Positions 6,237-13,820 of a stretch of 13,820 bases of DNA are shown piece by piece. Made by a program: the position numbers and the translations under genes. Every line of letters starts with the position of its first letter. Position 1 is the stretch's first letter. Below the pieces are notes generated by a model, which did not search any database, was not told the DNA's origin, and saw nothing but the letters and a program-made list of their open reading frames with translations. Source of the stretch: JAFGPL01 sp046485045 (GTDB lineage Bacteria > Bacteroidota > Bacteroidia > Bacteroidales > UBA10428); the NCBI GenBank assembly GCA_046485045.1, contig JAWOHT010000234.1, positions 1 through 13,820 on the forward strand, read 5' to 3'.

Positions 6237-7886
6237 ATGCTTACTGAGAATTTTACCCGGTACCTGAACCAAAGCATCAGGGACAACTGGAACCTTAACG
6301 CACTGTCTGACTATAAGGGGGAATGTTATACCTATGCCGATACTGCTGCCTGGATACTGAAATTTCATATTCTTTTTGAAAAAGCAGGCATAAAAAAAGG
6401 GGATAAAATTGCGCTTATTGGTAAAAATTCTGCACGCTGGGCTATAGTGTATCTTTCGGCTGTGACATATGGAGCAGTGATTGTGCCAATTCTACCCGAC
6501 TTCAAACCCGATGATACACACAATATTATCAACCATTCCGATTCGGTTCTCTTGTTTTGTGCCGACAATATTTTTGAAGAGCTTGACCCGTCAAAAATGT
6601 TAAACATTGATGGGACTATTTCTATAAACAGTTTTAGCTTTATTCATCAAAAGTCAGAAAAAACAAAGACGCTTTTCAGGGAAACAGATGACGCGTATAA
6701 AGCGGCGTATAGCGACAAACTTACGCCTGAAGCCTACAATATAACTGATATCCCAAATTCAGACCTTGCTGTGATAAGCTATACATCGGGAACAACAGGT
6801 TTTTCAAAGGGAGTGATGCTTTCACATAACAGCCTTGCTGCAAATATAAGGTTTGCCCAGAACAATATGCCGTTGAATGCGGGTGACCCCATCGTTTCAT
6901 TCCTGCCGTTGGCACATACTTTTGGTGCGGCATTTGAGTTTTTATTTCCTTTTACAATTGGTTGTCATGTTACAATTTTAACCAAAACACCATCTCCCCA
7001 GATAATAATGCAGGCTTTTCAGGAGATTAAACCGGCGCTGATATTGTCTGTTCCATTGGTTATTGAAAAGATCTACAAAAAACAGCTTATTCCGGTAATA
7101 AGCAAACCTGCAATGAAAATACTGCTTTCGGTTCCCGGTGTAAATCTGCTGATCGTAAAGAAGATCAACAAAAAGCTAACCAACGTTTTTGGCGGGAATT
7201 TCAGTGAGGTGGTGATAGGTGGAGCCGCCCTGAACCTTGAGGCTGAGACCTTCTTCAGAAAGATTAAATTCAGATATACAATAGGATATGGCATGACAGA
7301 ATGCGGCCCGCTGATAAGTTATGCTTCGTGGAAAATAAATAAACTTGGCTCGTCCGGAAAATCGGTAGATACCCTCGAGGTGAAGATTGATTCTCCCGAT
7401 CCGCAAAAAATTGTCGGAGAGATCATTCTGAAAGGAGAAAATGTGATGAACGGCTATTACAAAAACGAAAAAGCCACCGGCGAGATGATTGATGAAGATG
7501 GTTGGTTGCATACGGGCGATCTGGGCTTAATTGACAAAGACGGGTTTATCTTTATTAAAGGAAGGAGCAAAAGCCTGCTGCTGGGGTCAAACGGGAAAAA
7601 TATATATCCTGAAGAGATCGAGGCTACATTCAACAATAAATATTGTATATCTGAAACGGTGGTTGTGCAACGTGATGAAAAGCTCGTCGCCCTTGTGTAT
7701 CCAGACACTGATACAATAGCCGCCAACAATATTTCGCACGAAGAGCTTGCTGGTATTCTGGAAAACCACCGTAAGGAGGTAAATTCGCAGATTCCATCAT
7801 ACATGAAGATTAGCAAAATAGAAATCCACTCCGAAGAGTTCGTTAAGACACCCAAAAGAAGCATAAAGCGGTTTTTATACAAATAA
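6237..7886 (+). CDS. AMP-dependent acyl-CoA synthetase/ligase (long-chain fatty acid type)
   Basis: This 549-residue ANL-superfamily enzyme activates a carboxylate, most likely a fatty acid, with ATP to an acyl-adenylate and then transfers it to CoA. The core motifs are intact: SYTSGTTGFSKGVMLSH (181-197), the YGMTECGP block with Glu355, TGDLG with Asp428, and IKGRSK with Arg443. The C-terminus, TPKRSIKRF, contains the mobile-domain lysine (Lys540 or Lys544). No membrane segment or signal peptide is seen. The length fits long-chain acyl-CoA synthetases of the Bacteroidetes type. It is the first gene of a two-gene unit, with the lipoprotein ATG 12 bases after its stop, and is divergent from the attenuated aminotransferase. 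Substrate chain length cannot be read from sequence. Confidence 0.88.
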   Translation: MLTENFTRYLNQSIRDNWNLNALSDYKGECYTYADTAAWILKFHILFEKAGIKKGDKIALIGKNSARWAIVYLSAVTYGAVIVPILPDFKPDDTHNIINHSDSVLLFCADNIFEELDPSKMLNIDGTISINSFSFIHQKSEKTKTLFRETDDAYKAAYSDKLTPEAYNITDIPNSDLAVISYTSGTTGFSKGVMLSHNSLAANIRFAQNNMPLNAGDPIVSFLPLAHTFGAAFEFLFPFTIGCHVTILTKTPSPQIIMQAFQEIKPALILSVPLVIEKIYKKQLIPVISKPAMKILLSVPGVNLLIVKKINKKLTNVFGGNFSEVVIGGAALNLEAETFFRKIKFRYTIGYGMTECGPLISYASWKINKLGSSGKSVDTLEVKIDSPDPQKIVGEIILKGENVMNGYYKNEKATGEMIDEDGWLHTGDLGLIDKDGFIFIKGRSKSLLLGSNGKNIYPEEIEATFNNKYCISETVVVQRDEKLVALVYPDTDTIAANNISHEELAGILENHRKEVNSQIPSYMKISKIEIHSEEFVKTPKRSIKRFLYK

Positions 7887-7898
7887 ACCAGGTTGTTC

Positions 7899-10346
7899 AT
7901 GAAAATCTTTAAGTTACCCATACTTATTGCAATTGTTTTTTTTTCAATAATATCAGTGTCCTGTCACCACAGGCCAAAGCCTGTGCCGGTGCAGGTAAAC
8001 TGGCTAAGCGATGATCCCCTTACTATGCCTTACAGGGTGAGGAAGCAGAAACTTGACAAAGGCAACCTTGTATGGAACAGTTCGTTCGAAAAGGGCAAAA
8101 GCATTATCGTGGACACCTCCGGGGTTACCTTTCGCATTGACGGATGGCAAAAGATTGGTAACAGGGTAGAATGGGTGAATATTGCAACAGACAGCGTTTA
8201 TGGCAAAGACGAGGCATATGATAGTTTACGGGCAGTTAAAATTCACCGTCAGCATGCCAATGAAACCGATGACCCTGGTGAGGGTGTAATCAGCGATTTT
8301 ATTAAAGTAATCCCCGGTAATTACCAGTTTACCTTCTACATCAGGTTAGAGAATATTGTCCCCAACAGAAGCAGGTTGGGAACACGCATATTTGACGCTG
8401 TGAATATAAAGATGATCTATTACGACAAAAATAAAATCGAAATAAAACCTCAGAAATTCAATCCGGTTGATAATATTTTCTTTGATAACTCTTTTAAAGG
8501 GTATTCTTTTTCAAATTTTTGGGAAATTAAAGATATGCCCTGGTCAAGGGTTATCGGTAAATCATGTGATATTTTTTCAATTGACGGTGACATACCCAGC
8601 GATGCAAGGTATGTTAAATTACTTTTTGCTTTGAAAGGATCGGGTACTATGTGGCTGGATATGGTTGACCTCAGGTACAGCAGGGAGAATTTCTCGATGC
8701 TTGAAAAAATGAAACAGTTTATGGATTCTACCCTGTACAAGCAGGAAATAATTATCCCAACCCCGAAAAAAATTACAAAACTTGCATCGGTACCATTGCA
8801 TAATTACCTGGCCGACCCGGCAACCAGACCTTTAATAATTATACCCCGTGATGTTACAGGCGAAACCATGTCGGCAGCACGTCTTATAAGGTTGCGAATT
8901 ACTGAACTCGCGGGCAAGACAGGGGCTGATTCACTCTCATATCCGGGTATCCAGATCAAATCATTTCTTTCATCACGAGAAATGAACAGTTCAAAACTGA
9001 TCTTCAGCATAGGTAAAACCGACCTTTATCTGAGGTTTAAAGAAATTTTGCCCGATATTGACCAGTTGCAGTCAGACCAGGGGTATTTTATATATTCAGC
9101 TTCAGATCTGAACAATATTGTTTTTCTGCTGGGCAAAAAACCGGCAGGCGACTTTTATGCTGCAACCACTGCTTACCAGCTTTTTGACAATCGTAAGCTG
9201 ATCTTTCACAATGCAAACATCATTGATTATCCCGATTTTTCATCAAGAAATATAGGTGTACTCACCGTTAGTGGAGAGGAACCAGGATATTTGGCAGGGG
9301 CAGCGATGGCCAAAATCAACGGAATTATGCTTCATACCGGGTCGAAAGCCTGTAAAACCATACCACGGCTGGTATCGGAGACCAAAAGAGAACTCGGGAA
9401 CAGTTCGCTGATTAGTTTTGGAACTATACAAAGCTTTACATGTGAAAAAGCTCCGCCAAACGGACAAAGAGTGAATCTGAACATGTCTTGTAACGAATTT
9501 ATAGAAAAGTCTGTTCTTTTTCCCTCTGAAGAACTGCATAATTGCATTGATTACCATGCCAAGTATTGCGGGACAATGCAGGAGCTATGCCGGGCCTTTG
9601 AAACCATGCACAGCAGTATACCAAAATTTATTTTCCCGGTTTTTCAAAATAATTCAGCCATCAATAAAACAGAAGGAAGGGCAGAGCTTTATCTTCACGA
9701 ACTAAACAAGTGCTTGCCCCAGAATGTGAAATTCCTATGGTCGGGATATTCGGCCCACAGCTTAAATACAGATAATGTTGATCTTCACAGGATAACTGAA
9801 GTGATAGAAAAAACACCTGTTTTTTGGGATAATTCAGCCACGGCAAACGATATGACCATTATTGGCGGGTATTTTCCGGGCAAATTGAGATGTTACAATT
9901 TATTTGAACCCTTTATCAACAGCAGTATCAAATACCTCTATAATAAACCTGGCGACAGTGAAATATTCTTTGGTATTCCCAGCCACCTGTCTGAACTTGC
10001 AATGATAAGGGTATTGACAATTGCAGATTTTGCATGGAATGAGGAATATTACGATGCAGATTTTTCAGTCTGGAAGATTCTTCAATCACGCTACGGTATA
10101 TCATGTGCAAAAGAACTGGTGGTTTATGCCGATATCTATGCAAATCTGCTTAGAAATATCGTTGAACTGTCCAATCCGTTGCACCATCAGCGCCTTGTAA
10201 AAAATACAGAAGCACTTATTAACAAACTCGACGCGCAGATGCATGTACTTGAAGGTTATCTTAACAAAGCCCATCCGCTATACAATGAGCTTAAATTAAT
10301 GAATGACAGGCTGCTCTTAAAATTCAGTCAAATGAATGCACCCTGA
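7899..10346 (+). CDS. GH84-like (O-GlcNAcase fold) lipoprotein, probably catalytically altered
   Basis: This 815-residue protein begins with a lipoprotein signal (lipobox SVSC, Cys22). No acidic surface-export signal follows the Cys, so it may face the periplasm. Residues about 55-265 form a galactose-binding or CBM4/9-like jelly roll (NLVWNSSFEKG). About 284-445 resemble the GH20b/GH84 N-terminal domain (IIPTPKKI, then QGYFIY, AATTAYQL, IDYPDF). About 447-730 follow the GH84 barrel: LWSGYSAHS (W614), FWDNSATAND (W643-D651) and FAWNEEYYD (W713). Where active GH84 enzymes have GFYG-PWS and an Asp-Asp pair, this protein has GVLTVSGEEP and no Asp-Asp; the nearest equivalent is Cys-Ile-Asp-Tyr with Asp551. 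I infer a binding protein or an enzyme with changed chemistry. I chose ATG 7899 over the TTG at 7893. It is co-directional with the ligase. Confidence 0.75.
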   Translation: MKIFKLPILIAIVFFSIISVSCHHRPKPVPVQVNWLSDDPLTMPYRVRKQKLDKGNLVWNSSFEKGKSIIVDTSGVTFRIDGWQKIGNRVEWVNIATDSVYGKDEAYDSLRAVKIHRQHANETDDPGEGVISDFIKVIPGNYQFTFYIRLENIVPNRSRLGTRIFDAVNIKMIYYDKNKIEIKPQKFNPVDNIFFDNSFKGYSFSNFWEIKDMPWSRVIGKSCDIFSIDGDIPSDARYVKLLFALKGSGTMWLDMVDLRYSRENFSMLEKMKQFMDSTLYKQEIIIPTPKKITKLASVPLHNYLADPATRPLIIIPRDVTGETMSAARLIRLRITELAGKTGADSLSYPGIQIKSFLSSREMNSSKLIFSIGKTDLYLRFKEILPDIDQLQSDQGYFIYSASDLNNIVFLLGKKPAGDFYAATTAYQLFDNRKLIFHNANIIDYPDFSSRNIGVLTVSGEEPGYLAGAAMAKINGIMLHTGSKACKTIPRLVSETKRELGNSSLISFGTIQSFTCEKAPPNGQRVNLNMSCNEFIEKSVLFPSEELHNCIDYHAKYCGTMQELCRAFETMHSSIPKFIFPVFQNNSAINKTEGRAELYLHELNKCLPQNVKFLWSGYSAHSLNTDNVDLHRITEVIEKTPVFWDNSATANDMTIIGGYFPGKLRCYNLFEPFINSSIKYLYNKPGDSEIFFGIPSHLSELAMIRVLTIADFAWNEEYYDADFSVWKILQSRYGISCAKELVVYADIYANLLRNIVELSNPLHHQRLVKNTEALINKLDAQMHVLEGYLNKAHPLYNELKLMNDRLLLKFSQMNAP

Positions 10347-10380
10347 AAAAACTGGTTTTTTTAGACAAATACCTATTTTA

Positions 10381-10392
10381 TTAACCGGTTAA
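10381..10392. repeat. Perfect 12-base palindrome in the intergenic gap
   Basis: TTAACCGGTTAA is a perfect inverted repeat in the 152-base gap between the lipoprotein and TPR genes. It lies about 58 bases upstream of the predicted -33 element of the TPR promoter. It is too short for a terminator and has no U-tract, so a dimeric-regulator operator is one possibility; it could also be chance. Confidence 0.35.
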
Positions 10393-10449
10393 ATTGTTAG
10401 AATATAGATGTTTTTAATGCAGTAAGAAGCTACTGTTAATATAAAAAAA

Positions 10450-10479
10450 TTGCACCGGCATATTTTTTTACTAATTTTA
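10450..10479 (+). promoter_or_regulatory. Putative Bacteroidetes-type promoter for the TPR gene
   Basis: TTG at 10450-10452 is followed after exactly 19 bases by TAATTTTA (10472-10479). This matches the -33/-7 spacing and all but the last base of TAnnTTTG. Transcription would start about 10486, leaving a leader of only about 13 bases before the ATG at 10499. Confidence 0.45.
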
Positions 10480-10498
10480 TACAAGAACTTTCATAAAA

Positions 10499-11914
10499 AT
10501 GGACGGAAATATCGACAAATTCTTTAATGAAGAAGAAATATTCAAGTCGTTGAGCAAGTACAACGAAATGCGCGAAGGAAATAAGAGCTACTTCTTCGAC
10601 CTTTTCGAATTCGAAGAAATTATTGAATATTACATAGATAACGAAGACTATACCGAAGCCTACAATGCCACTTGTCTGGCATTGAAAAGTTATTCCTTTG
10701 CCTCTTCCCTTAAACTTAAGCTTGCCAAATTGCTTACTGAACAAGACCGCAAGGCCAAAGCTTTGCAGATTATACATGAAATCGAAACGGTAGAAATGTA
10801 TAATTATGAATTGTTTCTGTTAAAAGGAAAGTTATTGTCGCTTTTAGGAAACCATCACGATGCTGTAAAGGAATACGACCGGGCAATAAAGTTGGCAAGG
10901 GAGAACCGTGATGAGGTAGTATACAGTATTGCACAGAATTTTCTTACAGTAGGAAAAGAAAGTGTCGCCATTAAATACCTGATACTTGCCTACGAGATAA
11001 ATGCAGACAATCCGCTGGTTTTATACGATCTCGCATCGTGTTTTGAAAGGCTTGAGTATTATGACAAGTGCATTGAATTTTTGCTTAAATACATAGACAT
11101 AGATCCATTTTCGGAGAATGTATGGTTCAACCTTGCTGTAGCTTATTCCGAGATTGAAAAGAACAACAAAGCGCTGGAGGCTGTGGAATTTGCCCTGGCG
11201 ATAAACCCGGGATATTTATCTGCAAGTTTTTTAAAAGCCGAAATTTTATTCGACCTGGGCAAATATTCTGAAGCCATTGGGGTGTACCACGAATTGCTTA
11301 ATCTTGACCCTCATAACGTAAGGGTATTGTGTTGCCTGGGCGAGTGTTTTGAAAAAACAGGGAAACGGGACAAAGCACTGGATTATTTCAGGCAAGCCAG
11401 AAAATCAGACAACACTTCTCCTGAACCCTGGTTCGGTATGGCAGTGGTATACCGGAACAACGGCAAATTAAACCATAGTCTTATCAATGTCCGCAAGGCC
11501 ATTAAGCTCGATGACGAAAACCCTGAGTATTGGTTTTTTCTTGGCGAACTTTTTGAACTTCAGGACAACCCTGAACATGCCATGAAAGCTTTTTCAAGGG
11601 CTATTGAAATAGATCCATCTGATTATGAAGCATGGCTTGCCTATGCTAAAATTTACTATGAAGAAAATAAAATTTCAGATGCAATTGAAATACTTAACAA
11701 GGCTTATCAATACAATTATGATAATTCCACACTAAACTATCAGCTTGCAGCCTATCATACCTCCTTGCACGAATACAGTCTGGCAGCAAGTTATTTTGAG
11801 AAAGGCCTGTCGTTGAATTTTCCCGAGCACCAAGATTATATTAATAAAATTCAGGGTTACTTCGACAAGGAAACAATTCAAAATATACTTTCAAAATACC
11901 AAAATCAAAAGTAA
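10499..11914 (+). CDS. Tetratricopeptide repeat (TPR) protein
   Basis: This 471-residue protein is built almost wholly of TPR helical hairpins, about nine to ten in tandem from roughly residue 45 to 450. Clear repeat cores include LLGNHHDAVKEYDRAIKLA, LGKYSEAIGVYHELLNLDP, TGKRDKALDYFRQARKSD and DNPEHAMKAFSRAIEIDP, with the usual small and aromatic consensus positions. It has no signal peptide or membrane segment, so it is likely a cytoplasmic scaffold. The N-terminal 45 residues are acidic and rich in Phe, Tyr and Glu. The phosphosulfolactate synthase gene starts 9 bases after its stop, so they are probably co-transcribed. The partner and role are unknown. Confidence 0.85.
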   Translation: MDGNIDKFFNEEEIFKSLSKYNEMREGNKSYFFDLFEFEEIIEYYIDNEDYTEAYNATCLALKSYSFASSLKLKLAKLLTEQDRKAKALQIIHEIETVEMYNYELFLLKGKLLSLLGNHHDAVKEYDRAIKLARENRDEVVYSIAQNFLTVGKESVAIKYLILAYEINADNPLVLYDLASCFERLEYYDKCIEFLLKYIDIDPFSENVWFNLAVAYSEIEKNNKALEAVEFALAINPGYLSASFLKAEILFDLGKYSEAIGVYHELLNLDPHNVRVLCCLGECFEKTGKRDKALDYFRQARKSDNTSPEPWFGMAVVYRNNGKLNHSLINVRKAIKLDDENPEYWFFLGELFELQDNPEHAMKAFSRAIEIDPSDYEAWLAYAKIYYEENKISDAIEILNKAYQYNYDNSTLNYQLAAYHTSLHEYSLAASYFEKGLSLNFPEHQDYINKIQGYFDKETIQNILSKYQNQK

Positions 11915-11923
11915 TACATACCA

Positions 11924-12709
11924 ATGAACATTTCTCTGCCTTTTATTCCTGAAAGGAGTTCCAGACCCAGACAGACAGGCATTACCATGATGATGGACAA
12001 AGGTTTGAGTATAAGGGAAACCGAAGACTTTATTGAAACCTGTGCACCATTTACAGACCTTGTGAAATTTGGATTTGGCACTTCGCTTATTACCAACAAA
12101 TTAACCGACAAGATTAAACTATATAAACAGGCTGGAATTAAACCCTATTTTGGGGGCACCCTCTTTGAAGCTTTTGTCATTCGTGGTTTATTTGAAGATT
12201 ATCTTCGTTTTATCGAAAAGTACCAGCTTGATACAGTCGAAGTTTCTGATGGTTCAATGCATATGGAAGAAGATACAAAGCTTGGGTTTATTGCAAAACT
12301 ATCGCAAAACTTCACTGTTTTATCAGAGGTTGGATCTAAACAGAAGGGTGTGGTTATACCACCTGAAACATGGGGTGAATGCATGAAGAAAGAGTTGTCG
12401 GCAGGTGCATGGAAGGTGATTGCCGAAGCAAGGGAAAGCGGCACCGTAGGAATATATAACTGCAATGGCACTGCCAACGAAGAGCTGATAAATATGATTT
12501 CAAAACATGTCGCTTCTGATAATATCCTGTGGGAAGCACCTAATGGTAAACAGCAGGTATATTTTATTGAATTATACGGCCCCGAAGTTAATCTCGGCAA
12601 TATAGCCACACACGATGTAATTCCGCTTGAATGTTTACGCCTCGGATTAAGGGGTGATACATTTTTTACATTTCTGCCCGAAGAATTACAAAAATTCAGA
12701 CCGTCGTAA
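11924..12709 (+). CDS. comA: Phosphosulfolactate synthase (ComA family)
   Basis: This 261-residue TIM-barrel enzyme matches the ComA family, which adds sulfite to phosphoenolpyruvate to give (2R)-phospho-3-sulfolactate, the first committed step of one coenzyme M route. Seen directly: DLVKFGFG with Lys48, YFGGTLFE (75-82), VEVSDGSM with Glu106, Ser108 and Asp109, LSEVGSK with Glu135 and Lys139, and AEARESG with Glu168 and Arg170. Length is normal for the family. No other coenzyme M genes (ComB, ComC, ComDE) lie in the window, and Bacteroidota are not known to use coenzyme M for methanogenesis. The product may instead feed a sulfonate such as sulfolactate or cysteate-derived sulfonolipids; that is inference. 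It follows the TPR gene by 9 bases. Confidence 0.88.
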   Translation: MNISLPFIPERSSRPRQTGITMMMDKGLSIRETEDFIETCAPFTDLVKFGFGTSLITNKLTDKIKLYKQAGIKPYFGGTLFEAFVIRGLFEDYLRFIEKYQLDTVEVSDGSMHMEEDTKLGFIAKLSQNFTVLSEVGSKQKGVVIPPETWGECMKKELSAGAWKVIAEARESGTVGIYNCNGTANEELINMISKHVASDNILWEAPNGKQQVYFIELYGPEVNLGNIATHDVIPLECLRLGLRGDTFFTFLPEELQKFRPS

Positions 12710-12782
12710 AAGGCATACTCCGCGACCAGCCCGGTTTTATCTGGCAGCTTTCATCAACAAATTTAACCTGCTTATCAAAGCG

Positions 12783-12803
12783 CTGGCTGTAAAATAAAGC
12801 CGG
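12783..12803 (+). terminator. Weak putative terminator after comA
   Basis: CTGGCT (12783-12788) can pair with AGCCGG (12798-12803) in a 6-bp stem including one G-U, with a 9-base A/T loop. Only a broken U-rich stretch follows (TTAAAAATTTTAT). It is placed plausibly between comA and the DUF368 promoter but is not strong. Confidence 0.3.
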
Positions 12804-12818
12804 TTAAAAATTTTATGA

Positions 12819-12826
12819 TATATTTG
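12819..12826 (+). promoter_or_regulatory. Putative promoter -7 box for the DUF368 gene
   Basis: TATATTTG is a perfect TAnnTTTG match, 26 bases before the ATG at 12853. It continues as TATATTTGGCGC, differing from the ligase promoter region (6203-6214) at one base of twelve and with the same distance to the start codon. No good -33 element is visible. Confidence 0.5.
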
Positions 12827-12852
12827 GCGCAATTTTAACATTTAAATTTTCT

Positions 12853-13785
12853 ATGAGAACCCTAAAAGACTATATCGTTCTATTGTTTAAAGGAATGGGA
12901 ATGGGCGCGGCGAACGTCATCCCTGGCGTTTCAGGTGGTACAATTGCCTTAATTACAGGTATTTTCGAAGAACTAATCAATTCGATAAAATCATTTGACC
13001 TTACTGCTTTAAAGTTGTTCTTTACAGGCAAATTCAGGCTTTTTGCCAGACATGTAAACCTTGAATTCCTGGTGGCCGTTTTTTTGGGTATCGGGATAAG
13101 TATTTTGTCAATAGCAAAACTCTTTGAATTTCTGTTTGCAAATTACCCTGTATATATATGGTCTTTTTTCTTTGGCCTTATCATTGCATCAGTCTATTTT
13201 GTAGGTAAGACCATAAATAAATGGAATTTAGCAGTTATTATATCTTTTTTTGCCGGAACCGCCATTGCTGTTGTTATTACATTTTTAAACCCTGCCACCG
13301 AAAACGATGGATTTCTTTACCTTATTATCTGTGGCATTGTTGCAGTATGCAGCATGATACTGCCAGGATTATCAGGATCGTTTGTTCTTATACTACTTGG
13401 CAATTACGAACTGGTGATGATAAAAGCAGTTACCGGACTACGTATTGACATTTTGTTGCCTGTGGTTATTGGGGCCGGGATCGGACTGGTTGCCTTCTCG
13501 CATTTTTTGTCATGGATATTCAGGAAATACCGCGATGCTACAATTGCTGTTTTAACAGGATTTATACTTGGTTCGGCAGTGATTCTATGGCCATGGAAAG
13601 CACCGGTCTATAAGACTGATGCGCTGGGAAATATTATTGCCAAAGCTTCAGGAGAACAGATTATTCAGGGATATGAAAGGTTTATACCTGACACCTTAAG
13701 TACCGAAGTATTTCTTGCAATTGGTTTCATGGTTTTAGGAATTGTAATCATCTGGTTGCTTGAAAAACTTGCCCGGACAGAATAG
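12853..13785 (+). CDS. DUF368 family membrane protein, putative undecaprenyl-phosphate translocase
   Basis: This 310-residue protein has about eight to nine hydrophobic segments and belongs to DUF368. The family hallmark is present twice: GAANVIPGVSGGTIALITG near the N-terminus (PGVSGG at 24-29) and MILPGLSGSFVLILLG in the middle (PGLSGS at 171-176). This is consistent with an inverted-repeat transporter with two re-entrant loops. Members of DUF368 (PopT) have been reported as flippases that return undecaprenyl phosphate to the cytoplasmic face during envelope glycan synthesis. It has its own promoter-like box upstream. The family call is firm; the transport role here is taken from family knowledge. 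Confidence 0.88.
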   Translation: MRTLKDYIVLLFKGMGMGAANVIPGVSGGTIALITGIFEELINSIKSFDLTALKLFFTGKFRLFARHVNLEFLVAVFLGIGISILSIAKLFEFLFANYPVYIWSFFFGLIIASVYFVGKTINKWNLAVIISFFAGTAIAVVITFLNPATENDGFLYLIICGIVAVCSMILPGLSGSFVLILLGNYELVMIKAVTGLRIDILLPVVIGAGIGLVAFSHFLSWIFRKYRDATIAVLTGFILGSAVILWPWKAPVYKTDALGNIIAKASGEQIIQGYERFIPDTLSTEVFLAIGFMVLGIVIIWLLEKLARTE

Positions 13786-13812
13786 TAGTGAAGCAATCAC
13801 CAATCTTCTGAT

Positions 13813-13820
13813 ATGAAACT
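13813..13820 (+). CDS. Possible start of the next gene, cut by the window edge
   Basis: An ATG followed by AAA (Met-Lys) begins 27 bases after the DUF368 stop and runs off the window. Only two full codons are present, so this is a placement guess and no product can be named. Confidence 0.25.

Noticed and set aside
6001..6267. 88-codon plus-strand ORF across the leader region and the ligase start
   Set aside because: It lies antisense to the attenuator leader, runs into the ligase gene in another frame, and has no recognisable domain or promoter of its own.
7893..7898. TTG start for the GH84-like lipoprotein
   Set aside because: An ATG two codons later gives a standard lipoprotein signal (Met-Lys-Ile, then a hydrophobic core and lipobox).
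7457..7921. 154-codon minus-strand ORF opposite the end of the ligase gene
   Set aside because: It is antisense to conserved ligase motifs (TGDLG, IKGRSK), has no family resemblance and no start signals.
10346..10362. Hairpin of six A and six T after the lipoprotein stop as a terminator
   Set aside because: The stem is only A-T pairs around a four-base CTGG loop, too weak to call.
12199..12609. 136-codon minus-strand ORF opposite comA
   Set aside because: It mirrors a strongly conserved coding region; composition and position fit a chance antisense frame.
1..13820. CRISPR arrays, tRNA/rRNA genes, insertion sequences or prophage genes
   Set aside because: No regularly spaced repeats, RNA gene signatures, transposase or integrase motifs were found on either strand.

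Overview
The window looks like a chromosomal segment of a Bacteroidota (Bacteroidetes) organism, probably from the Bacteroidales side. The reasons are modest G+C, weak or absent Shine-Dalgarno sequences, promoter-like boxes matching the Bacteroidetes -7 consensus TAnnTTTG, and gene pairs familiar from that phylum (VTC domain with DUF4956; phosphosulfolactate synthase near DUF368). No tRNA, rRNA, CRISPR, IS or phage genes were seen.

Layout. (1) 1-1447, plus strand: a VTC-domain protein overlapping a DUF4956 membrane protein. (2) 1542-4585, plus strand: a translationally overlapping set of a PAP2 phosphatase, an ArnT-like GT39 glycosyltransferase and a GT2 polyprenyl-phosphate sugar synthase, probably a cell-envelope glycan or lipid modification module. 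(3) 4580-5806, minus strand: a PLP aminotransferase whose end overlaps the GT2 gene by a palindromic hexamer. (4) 5807-6236: a 430-base intergenic region that is the most interesting part of the window. (5) 6237-10346, plus strand: an AMP-forming acyl-CoA ligase followed after 12 bases by a large GH84-like lipoprotein that appears to lack the catalytic Asp pair. (6) 10499-12709, plus strand: a TPR protein and a phosphosulfolactate synthase (ComA family). (7) 12853-13785, plus strand: a DUF368 membrane protein, a family linked to undecaprenyl-phosphate recycling.

Main discovery candidate. The minus-strand leader of the aminotransferase contains two complete transcription attenuators in series. 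Each has a short Ile-rich leader peptide (25 and 17 residues, six Ile codons each, both with a core of three Ala codons, one or two Ile, then Tyr). Each peptide is followed by an intrinsic terminator with a U-tract, and each has a long pairing between the end of the leader ORF and the terminator that would prevent the terminator from forming (13 of 14 pairs in the first; 11 contiguous pairs including two G-U in the second). In both, the last Ile codon after the Ala run lies 13-14 bases ahead of the antiterminator strand, as expected if a ribosome stalled there leaves that strand free. This predicts that the aminotransferase is made only when charged Ile-tRNA (or Ala-tRNA) is scarce, and so acts in branched-chain amino acid or alanine metabolism.

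The remaining genes suggest envelope biology: the polyprenyl-phosphate-dependent sugar transfer module and the DUF368 protein may both touch the C55-P carrier pool, although they lie 8 kb apart.
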